Source of the DNA: Plutella xylostella
Lineage: Eukaryota > Arthropoda > Insecta > Lepidoptera > Plutellidae
Reading direction: 5' to 3'
DNA length: 64,000 bases
Assembly: GCF_932276165.1 (NCBI RefSeq)
Contig: NC_063999.1
Span: 9,178,501 to 9,242,500, forward strand
The notes below the pieces were generated by a model. It had not been told where the DNA came from. It saw only the letters and a program-made list of their open reading frames with translations, and ran no database searches. Shown here one piece after another: positions 55,681 through 64,000 of the stretch (its first letter is position 1; the number at the start of each line of letters is the position of its first letter). A program made the position numbers and the translations under genes.

Positions 55681-56556
55681 AGGTGTTGCAAAAAGGGTAT
55701 ACTAAGCCGAAACCAGTATGTGCAGCATGTTACCTATATCTAAGTCCGAAACTGAAATCAGAATTTCAAAATTCGCGAAAAAAAATATTCAATCTCTCTA
55801 GTAAAAAGTCGCGTGAGACGTGACCAACTAAGTTTCTATGAAAATTAAATATTTTTTTCTGGTCTGGTTGTCCGCTCGCTGGAAGCCAGCTCTCCAACGG
55901 ACCAGCCAGTAGATGGAGGTGGTCCTAGTATGCCTACATCCAGGTGAAAAGAAGGTCAAAATCTGATTCATATGGTCTTGGTTCAGGTACCCTTCTGATT
56001 AATATGTCTCCTGTAAAAATATATTTTCTGAGTATGATTATTCAATATGAGTTTCATGTAATGCTATTGGGTTACAGATTTATGAAAAAAATATACAACA
56101 CTGTAGTGTGTATGTATTATGAACTACCTACCTAAGGTTTTATGCAAAATCGTGATTCATATGTATATGATTCATACGGTAAAAAACCTTATATTATGTT
56201 CCAAAAGTTTACGTCATGCTTTGGAGAGCACCTTAGATAGAACACCTTAGGAGTGACCAGAATATCGCTATATGACCTCAGTAAAATGTCGATAGTTTTT
56301 GAGATATTGACACTTTTATAAATTTTCTAAAATTGTGGCCCAGACCAGTTTTTTACATGTCACTGGTACAAAATTCAATATTTTTAGTTTGAATTTTATT
56401 TTGCGTAACCTTCTATAGTTCTTCTATTCATGACAGTCCAAGAAAATTACGAGAAATGCTGTATGTTTAAAAAAAATATGGTTTTCCATGGTGTTCTTTT
56501 TTCTGTTTCTAATTCATATGGCAACAAAAAATTGTAATGTCAATAACTCAAAAACT

Positions 56557-57328
56557 GGGTTCCGCTCATCTCGCATAATCTTTATTGACCAAAACTCATT
56601 TCGCATAACTCGTATGGTCTAAACTTTTTTGGCCGAACCATCACTTTGCCAAGATTTATGTGGCATAAGGCTCGTTTCGTCTAAAACTCTTCAGGCACAA
56701 TCTTTATACACCTAAGTTTCGTTTGCTCAAATTTATGTTCGTCTATACCTATGTATAGTCTTGTTTCTCCTAATTTTATCTTTAAAAATAATATATTAAG
56801 TATGTAGTAAATGTACAAATTGTGGCATTTTTCTCCTACATCCCGAAAATCACGATATTGTATGATCAAAAAATCGAAAGTTAACGACCAATATAATTAT
56901 TACAAACCCCATGAGATCGAAACCTAAAAATAGGTGCGACGACGAGCAAAGCGAGGAGGAGCGTGTTAGGTGCACATGTTCATCAAAACCAAAGCGGAGC
57001 GCAGCGAAGCGGAGCGGAGCGTTTTCCAAACAGCGCTTTCCAAACAGCGGAAACAATACAAGGCACCAGTTTGCGCTATGTAGGGAGACGCTCCGTCAAA
57101 GTTAAAGCCAAACGAATATTATTACTTTGTATAAACCTATGCCATAGCATTATTAGGCTATTCAAGATTTGGCCATACCATTATTAGGCTAAACAATGTT
57201 ATGCGAAATAACTTTTTACTAAACGAGATTTATGCCATACGATTTTCGGCGTAACGAGACTTTGACCAAACGTTACTATGCAATACGAGATTAGGCAAAT
57301 AAATCTTATGCCAAAAATGGTAGAACCC
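56557..57328. mobile_element. 9-bp-TSD array element (Pack-MULE-like), copy C
   Basis: Flanked by the perfect duplicate TCAAAAACT (56548-56556, 57329-57337). Ends GGGTTCC / GTAGAACCC. Differs from copies A and B by a 14-bp tandem duplication near 57024-57050 (CTTTCCAAACAGCG). The exon-3-like segment is at about 56787-56867. It lies upstream of the ALDH-like gene. Confidence 0.85.
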
Positions 57329-57757
57329 TCAAAAACTACTTGATCAAATACATGTGCCTTTTCCAATTATATGTTATTGGCTATATCCATTTTCATATAA
57401 ACTTAAATGTTATAGAGCTAAAAATGAAATAAATAAATGGCCATATAAATCAGACAAAGAATGGAATTTCGAAAAATCACCCAAATAATACCCCACTTTG
57501 TGAGTCAAAGTTGCATGTCTTTAAATCTGGATACAGACTGCTACAATGTACGTAACATACAATGTAAAATGCAATGAAAGCATTCCCATAATAGTATGCT
57601 TTTTTCATGCGCGTAGGGTGCACGGTGCGTCGTCGGCACTATAGGAATTCTTTCATCGCGTGTTACATTGCATGTTACGTTACAGCAGTCAGTACACGCC
57701 TGGAGTGCGCCTCAAGCCTTAACTCTTAACATTCGTAGTGAAATTGAAACCGGTACC

Positions 57758-57900
57758 TGCCGGCAATATCCGCCCGCGCCTCATATCCGCCAGAGCGGCC
57801 GGGCGGCGGCGGCGCCGGGCCCGGGCGAGCGTCAGCCCCGGACATGAGCCGCGGCGGTTCGACGAACAATATAGGTAAATAGAGACGGATCCAAATTAAT
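57758..57900. other. GC-rich island, possible first exon
   Basis: The minus strand reads MSGADARPGPAPPPPGRSGG then YEARADIAG before a GTACCG donor. The plus strand reads MSRGGSTNNI before GTAAAT. Strand undecided. Its base composition contrasts sharply with the surroundings. Confidence 0.3.
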
Positions 57901-57937
57901 TATAAACTTATAAGTTTATAAGTAATACTTTTATAAG

Positions 57938-58313
57938 GAAGCGTCCGTAGTCGAGCGGGCTTCAGGGATCGTAACTGATCACTGAGGTTAAGCAACAACT
58001 GGCACGGTCAGCCATTAGATGGGTGACCGATGTCAAGTGGTTCTTTTCGGGACGCTTCCGTGCTTCGGACGGCACGTTAAGCCGTGGGTCCCGGTTGCTG
58101 CTTCGGTAGCAGTCGTTAAGCCTAGTCAGAGCGCGGCTCGAAAACATCTGATAGTCGCGGGTTGCCCACCGACAACTCTCTCAGAACAAGCTTGCTTGTG
58201 TTGGGGTCCACCAACCCGCACAAGGCCAGCGTGGTGGACTTGGACTAGGCCTAAAACCCTTCCTTCATTGGAACCCGTGCCCCAGCAGTGGGGAAGTGAT
58301 GGGTTTTGATGTG
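57938..58313 (+). mobile_element. 5S-rRNA-derived SINE, complete copy with TSD
   Basis: 5S-like head (GCGTCCGTAGTCGAGCGGGC, GATCACTGAGGTTAAGCAAC, GATGGGTGACCGA), then a unique body, then a LINE-type tail (GCCAGCGTGGTGGAC...CAGTGGGGAAGTGATGGG). Flanked by the 13-bp duplicate ATACTTTTATAAG (57925-57937, 58314-58326), as expected from LINE-driven insertion. Confidence 0.85.
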
Positions 58314-58536
58314 ATACTTTTATAAGAAATTACTTAATACTTAAGTTTACTTATAAGTAATTTCGATCCGTCCGTAGAGGTATACCTCTAGAGACCCAGA
58401 TACCTCATACGAGGACATAAATGAAACCCACGACAGTGTTCAGACAAAGTTAAGTTTGCAGCCGCGAAAACTGAAAGTTGTTAAATTTTTGGCCTGTGGG
58501 TCTCATTGTGAATGATGTGACGCAGTGATCGTCGTA

Positions 58537-58749
58537 CAGTGCGACAAACTTATCTGTTCCGGTGAGAGCGAACTAAATTGATCCATATCTCATTATTTAC
58601 TAATGAATTGTATATTGTTAAAGATTAAATGGGTTAATTAGCACCGCAAGAGCGAATTAACAATACGAGCAAACTTAAAATCTTATAGAATTAAGAAATA
58701 TTAGACATTTATGTGAGCTGTCACCGGAACAGATAAGTTTGTGGCACTG
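58537..58749. mobile_element. TA-target MITE (CAGTGCGACAAACTTATC), copy 3
   Basis: Same ends as 5378-5596, flanked by TA at 58535-58536 and 58750-58751. Confidence 0.8.
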
Positions 58750-59221
58750 TACGTCTAAGCTGCGTATCCACTAGAGGCAAACTCAGGACGAGCAGCCTCA
58801 TCTAGAAGGAAACGTTATAGGTAATTAGGTACTTACATAGTGATCTGCTGCTCGAGGCCATTTTTTTAGCCTCAGTTTGAGCAAGCGTCTCAGCAGCCTG
58901 GGGAATAAACTTAATTTTCACTTGTAAACTTTTGAGTTGCCTATTATACTTAAGACTTTTTTCTAATTAATAATGAAAGAAGTAATTAAATCGATGGAGT
59001 ATTGGAGGAGAAAACATAGGGGACTACGAAACGTCAATTTTCGAGGTATTTTCAGCCCTAGCTGGCGCGACAGCAACAGATCTATGTAAAACCTAGTTTT
59101 GAATTCACGCGCTCGTTTCTATCGGTCTTAACTAAAATTGATAACATAAAATAGCTACCTATTTCCATGTATAGAACTACAAATTTTTACTAAAATATTT
59201 TGCTTATGGTTTTTGTAACTT

Positions 59222-59307
59222 GAATCTTACAGTCGTTTGGGCCACAAGATAGTCGCAGAGGTTTCCGAATGCTGAAAGGTGCCGTGGGGCGGGCGGCGGC
59301 GGCGGGG
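59222..59307 (-). other. GC-rich candidate exon
   Basis: Between a TGTGTAG acceptor and a GTAAGA donor the minus strand reads VPAAAARPTAPFSIRKPLRL then SCGPND. Short and low-complexity; no partner exon identified. Confidence 0.25.
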
Positions 59308-59786
59308 ACCTACACAGGTAGAACCTATACAGGGTGTTACAAAAGTAGTATGTTACTGTGCCGAAAAGGGGATTCGGGATGTAAACTTACTACATAATAC
59401 TAGAAAAAAATCTTTTGTCGTTGTACAAAAGTAATTAGTTTAGATTGACTCCCTGAGCCACCTGCTTACGGTAAAAGACTTTTGCAAACATCCTGTATAA
59501 GACAGCAATATTAACACGAGTAGGCATCCGGAATCTATTCCCTTCACAACTCAGAGGGACTCCGCATTTCTCTTGTAAATTAGGTTTTCTTTAGGACTCG
59601 ATACAAAACATTGTTGTTTGATAAGATCAACCGGATCAACCTAATGACAACTATAATATTGTACCAATGAATAAAGTCACAAATCATCGAGCCGAAATAA
59701 TTGCTCAATCGTGGAAATGGGGTCTTATTTGTTGATACTTACGATTCTTTTGCACCGACACTACATCTTGTTTGTATATTGATGTT

Positions 59787-59940
59787 GATTCTGAAGGCAG
59801 AAATTCTAATTTTAACGCTGTCAAACTAAAAAAATTGCTTGCATAAAAAGACATTTACGGAAACAATCATAGAGTCGAATTTTAAACAAAGAATTTAAGG
59901 TTTTGACATCGCTAAATTTAAAATTTCTGCCTTCAGAATC
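59787..59940. mobile_element. MITE with GATTCTGAAGGC ends, copy 3
   Basis: Inverted relative to 46555-46708, with matching extended ends. Confidence 0.65.
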
Positions 59941-60692
59941 GATATCATTGTTTATCTAAGCTTAACAGTACTACTGGCCAAACTAGTAGGTGTACAGAAA
60001 AATGTACATTATATAGGAGGCTATTCCACACATGGAGCGCAGCACGTGACTATTCCGTTGCAGGCGGAGGCCACGTACACAGCGGATTTAGACATCGGCG
60101 GACGTATCAAGAAAAAAAAAAACCGGCCAAGTGCGAGTCGGGCTCGCGCACAAAGGGTTCCGTAGCAGCAAATATAATAAACTTATTATGTCAATTTATA
60201 CACCTGGTGAATGGAGCCTAAACTCTCCCGATATTTTGCCTTGTACTTTTATGTATGAATATTAATTTTATATATGTATCAGTGTAAGCACAATAACTTA
60301 ACCAAAATTACAGTTAAATCAACCTATCTCAAAAACTATAAGAGATACTTTGATCAAACCAAAAATCGTTGAAAGAGTTAATTAGCATGCATCACCTCTA
60401 TTTTTTTTAGAATTTTATACCCCGTAGTTATAAAAATAGAGGGGGGGGACATACTTTTTACGACTTTGAGAGCTGATATCTCAAAAACCGTTCACTTTAA
60501 GAAAAATGTTTTTTAGAAAACTTTATATAATTTTAAAAGACCTTTCCATTGATAGCCCACACGGGTATGTACATCGAAAAAAAAAATTTCATCCCTCAGT
60601 TACATGTATGGGGGGCCCCACCCCCAATTCTTTTTTTTACTATTTAGTGTCATATTTTTGTAGCGGTTCATACAACACATATTCCCATCAAA

Positions 60693-62403
60693 GGAGAACG
60701 GCAGTGGGCGTACCGCCTTTTTTTTGGAGCGTTTCAGAACCATGTTTTCACCATTTATTTATACAGTGTAGATAAGGTATTTTCAGTAATTACAATATTT
60801 TTAGAAGTCGGGGGAAAAGAAAAAATGATAAATGAAGAATATTTAAATCTAAGGATAATGGAACGTAAAAACAAACATATAGAGAACGGAACGTAACAAC
60901 AGTGGTGCCAGACCTCGGAATATTACCAGCAAATCCGAGCAAAAAAGTAATCGAATAGAAATATCGATACATTCTTAAATACAAAAGATATTTTATTTAT
61001 CAATAAATTACATGTTCTGGTACTATTTGTGCCAAAACTAGTACATTTGGTTTATAAAATATCATTATATTGAAGTCTTGAAGACTTTTATCCATAGTAA
61101 ACCATTTTCTTTTTCTCTTTATTCGATTCACTATAATCGATATTTTTTGAATATTTAAATCTAATAACACTGAATCTTGCTTGTCAATCTTGTCATAGTA
61201 GTTGTTATTTCATTTTCCATTACCTAACCTAATTATTTAATATTTTGAATACCGCTGAAACTGCTGAAGATATAGAACAAATGTGACAAAGGGGAGAACC
61301 AGACCCGGTTCCTGTTCCACCTCCCCGGCAGGCTCCCGTGCCACTTCTTCATCAGGAACCTACAGAAGCAGCAGAACAAGAACACGCAAAATCCTGACAA
61401 TATTTTCTATGAACCATAGGATGATAAATACCTAAGTCAAATATGAGAAGAGCAACTGCGTTCTGCAGTTCGAATCCCGGCGCTGACATGTACCAATGTG
61501 TGCTTTGAATTTAATTAAAATGTATACCATCACACTTACAGTGAAGGAAACCTGCATACCTATCTAGATTTAGCACATCTAGAGAGCCAGGTGCAGGTAC
61601 TTACACCCCAACAGAGAATAGAATAGAGTAGGTAATAGGAACATAAAATTCCTAAAGTTGATTCCAGGCAAATTATGTTATGTAAATAAAACAATGATCT
61701 TTTAAACAGTATATTTTATTTCATTACATTACTCGCCAAATGCATACCCATATAGTAGAACCTTTACATATAGCATTTCGAAATGGCATAGCAGATCCCT
61801 GTTGCGGAATGGCAATTTAAAACTTCAGAAGTTGGATAAGTATAACATTATTCCATGATGAAAGTAGTAGCCTGATCTAGTCGATAATATTAATAAAATC
61901 ATTATATTTATAATGTACGTTGCACGTCCCGTATTTATTTAAACATAAACATATAACTTGATATACCTACCTAACATATTATTATCAAATTATTATTCAC
62001 GTTGTTCGTCTTGCTTGTGTTGTTCAAGTGTTGACATGGTGTTGACGTTTAGTTGTTGACATGACACATTTTTTTATCATTTCAATTTTTCTGCTCTGGT
62101 TTGTCAATTTTTATGATTATACTGAGATCCAACCTAGACATTTATGACGTAAATCACAGAGTACTTGTCATAAACATTACTTCACTTGACGTTCCATTCT
62201 TCCTGTATGAATGTTTACGTTCCATTGCGACTACATTTTAAAGATTCTTTTTTTCCGTTTTTCTCTTTTCTCCCAGCTTCTAAAAATCTAGTAATTAATT
62301 GACTTGTGTACCTGTACAGTGTCTCTCTAATCATGGTACTTTCATTACGGAACCCGTCATTTCCATAGTGGTACAAAACGTCCTTAGAACCCTGCCTTTG
62401 TCC
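60693..62403. mobile_element. Spy-type insertion (no target duplicate, AAA|TTT site)
   Basis: Ends GGAGAACGGCAGTGGG / GGACAAAGGCAGGGTT are imperfect inverted repeats. Comparison with 956-1542 shows clean insertion between AAA and TTT without duplication, the hallmark I recall for Spy transposons. No transposase was found. A tRNA-SINE piece is inside at 61463-61625. Confidence 0.65.
61463..61625 (+). repeat. tRNA-derived SINE fragment
   Basis: Begins at CAGTTCGAATCCCGGCGCTG and runs to AGGTACTTACACCCC. The tRNA head is partly lost and part of the body is deleted. Confidence 0.6.
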
Positions 62404-62604
62404 TTTCATCACTGTAGTACTTATAGTTTCCGAGTAAATCGGCTGTGACAGACGGACAGACGGACAGACGGACAGACGGACATGACGAAACTATAAGGGT
62501 TCCGTTTTTGCCATTTTGGCTACGGAACCCTAAAAAAATAGACTTTGTATGACATCTTGATCCCGCACCGCCCCTCTACCGATACCGGTCGAAACTTCAT
62601 CTAA

Positions 62605-62717
62605 GTTGAAACTATACCTTGTTTCACGAGGAAAGACATCTGACAGGACCCTTATTACTTTCGAATAAGGGTAGTTTTTGTTTGTATCAGATGTCTTTCC
62701 CCGTGAAACAAGGTATA
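62605..62717. repeat. Hairpin MITE
   Basis: TATACCTTGTTTCACGAGGA... returns inverted as GTGAAACAAGGTATA; inner arms AAGACATCTGA / TCAGATGTCTT. Confidence 0.6.
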
Positions 62718-63359
62718 ATGAAACGCCTATCGAATTACATAATTGCCAGCCAATAAGCCTGCGCTACCCACAGCTCTACATATATTGTTTGCGTGACCAT
62801 TATTGTTCGTTCGTTCGTCGATTTAGAGACTAGGTAGTTTAGGTACCTATATTGTTATTTTGATATGGCCCGCTGGTAAATTCGCTTCTACTGCGATGTT
62901 CGTAGCAGGCATTCCAGATCACGACTTCTCATATAACCGCGATTTATAACTAGCCGTAGTTACACTACATTCGGTGTGACTGTAACTTGTGATTTTGATA
63001 CTGAGGATTTATCGTTTTTAATTTTAAGCGTTCGTCGAGCGTCGTTCTAACTTTGGGTCTTCGACCATTTACAACCCTAGACGGACTCATCCCATACATC
63101 GCCTACATTGAAAACAGGCCAATATTTTATTATTTTTGTGCGTGACTGTACTGTCATTCCCTCCTGTCATGTCATTGAGTACATGAAAAAATGTGGCAAC
63201 GTAAGAAAATTCTACTAAGTTGGTGGAAAATTCATAATAATGTGGTGATATTTTTTAGGGAAATTTAAATTAGTTAAAATCGTTTACATTATGATTTATC
63301 CGACTCACCCGAATGGGTTACCACCGCTGGTAATAAAAATAATGCCTGGAATGTGGAAT

Positions 63360-63775
63360 TTAAATAATTTATTTATTTATTAGGTTCACATATAATAATA
63401 ATTGTAGTTTTACAATGTGTTCCACAAAACTGTTTATATACAATCGGTGGGTCGGAGGGATCGGAGTCTCTTTATAAAAAAAAAATTACTTAAGTAGGTA
63501 TTTTTGTACATAATTGGTAGTATCACAACAAATAGTTAGGTTAAATATATATATATATATATATATAAGTATTCGTATTCTTTATAATTTAGTTTTAAAT
63601 TTAGATAATATAGGCTCTTGTCGTATATCCTGAGGTAAACTATTAAGGAGGTTGCTGGTTTCCAGTAGTCCTGTCCGCTGCTTTTTCTAATTATTTCTAT
63701 CCATTTGCTTCGTACAATAGGATCATTAGGTATCCTGATAATACATGTATATTAGAATTTAAGCTGTTAGTGATA
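63360..63775 (-). pseudogene. LINE 3' end next to a THAP-type fragment
   Basis: The minus strand at about 63665-63750 reads RIPNDPIVRSKWIEIIRK and DYWKPATSLI, like the first half of a THAP zinc finger. At 63580-63660 another frame reads LNSLPQDIRQEPILSKFKTK, a LINE reverse-transcriptase C-terminus, followed by an AT-rich tail and (TA)n at 63548-63565. No complete gene. Confidence 0.45.
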
Positions 63776-64000
63776 AAATTACCTTTTGTACCTATAATAA
63801 ATTATGTTAGATTTAGTTGTGCAAATGTTTACGTTTTCTCGAATACAATTTCGCCTCAGCGGAAACTATCACGAATATTTTAACAGATGATCTAGGTACT
63901 TATACAGTTGACAAAAGAATACCGAAACTTTTTTCGTTTTCGTAAATTGCAAAACCAACAACCATAGAAACGCAGAAAAAAATATATTTTAATAAATGCG

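Larger units (their letters stand above)
60123..62532. repeat. CCGG/GTGCGAGTCGG repeat, copy 2, interrupted
   Basis: Inverted copy of 956-1542, from CCGGCCAAGTGCGAGTCGG to CTACGGAACCCT. Split at AAA|TTT by 60693-62403. Confidence 0.7.

Noticed and set aside
57941..58050. 5S rRNA gene
   Set aside because: Only the internal promoter region resembles 5S rRNA; the copy has a SINE body, a LINE-type tail and target duplicates.
1..64000. CRISPR array, bacterial defence system or biosynthetic cluster
   Set aside because: The sequence is eukaryotic, with introns and animal transposons; regular repeats here are MITE arms and subterminal arrays, not spacer-repeat arrays.

Overview
This window looks like nuclear DNA of a lepidopteran (moth or butterfly). 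The background is AT-rich. Coding exons are GC-rich and carry normal GT-AG splice sites. The repeat complement is what I know from moth genomes: 5S-like and tRNA-like SINEs, RTE/R1/CR1-like LINEs, TA-target MITEs, and the CCGG-nnn-GTGCGAGTCGG repeat. There are no bacterial operons, CRISPR arrays or ribosomal genes. The species assignment is inference.

Host genes. Two multi-exon genes, both on the minus strand, can be built with matching splice phases. (1) A HUNK/SNF1-related Ser/Thr kinase runs from 13376 down to 2615 (six exons, 257 codons). It holds the kinase domain up to about subdomain X; its 3' exons are not found and probably lie left of the window. (2) An aldehyde-dehydrogenase-fold pseudoenzyme runs from 51072 down to 16336. 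Six exons of 84, 349, 181, 95, 92 and 954 nt give 584 codons plus stop, with every exon phase agreeing. It lacks the catalytic cysteine. Its introns are filled with transposons. Weaker coding hints lie at 52.4-53.7 kb, 57.8 kb and 59.3 kb.

Layout. 0.4-1.9 kb: a TA-target DNA element carrying another repeat. 2.6-13.4 kb: the kinase, with a Jockey/CR1-like LINE (5.6-10.9 kb) split by a 3.6-kb inverted-repeat element that itself holds a 2.4-kb dispersed repeat and a 5S-SINE. 13.4-16.3 kb: intergenic MITEs. 16.3-51.1 kb: the ALDH-like gene. Its introns hold an apparently intact DD82E (Sailor-like) transposase, two copies of a 9-bp-TSD element, an apparently intact two-ORF LINE (30.9-35.4 kb), a second copy of the 2.4-kb repeat, an AT-hook-coding 9-bp-TSD element, and a three-level nest at 43.6-46.8 kb. 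51-64 kb: intergenic, with a large foldback, a third 9-bp-TSD copy, a complete 5S-SINE with its TSD, and a Spy-type insertion at 60.7-62.4 kb.

Most notable observation. Three copies (22660-23420, 29341-30106, 56557-57328) of an element with 9-bp target duplications, GGGTTCC/GGTAGAACC ends and two inverted arrays of degenerate ~15-bp repeats all contain about 90 bp closely matching exon 3 of the ALDH-like gene. This resembles Pack-MULE gene-fragment capture. Two of the copies lie in introns of that same gene, antisense to exon 3, so the pre-mRNA could fold back on its own exon. Both the direction of transfer and any regulatory role are inference.
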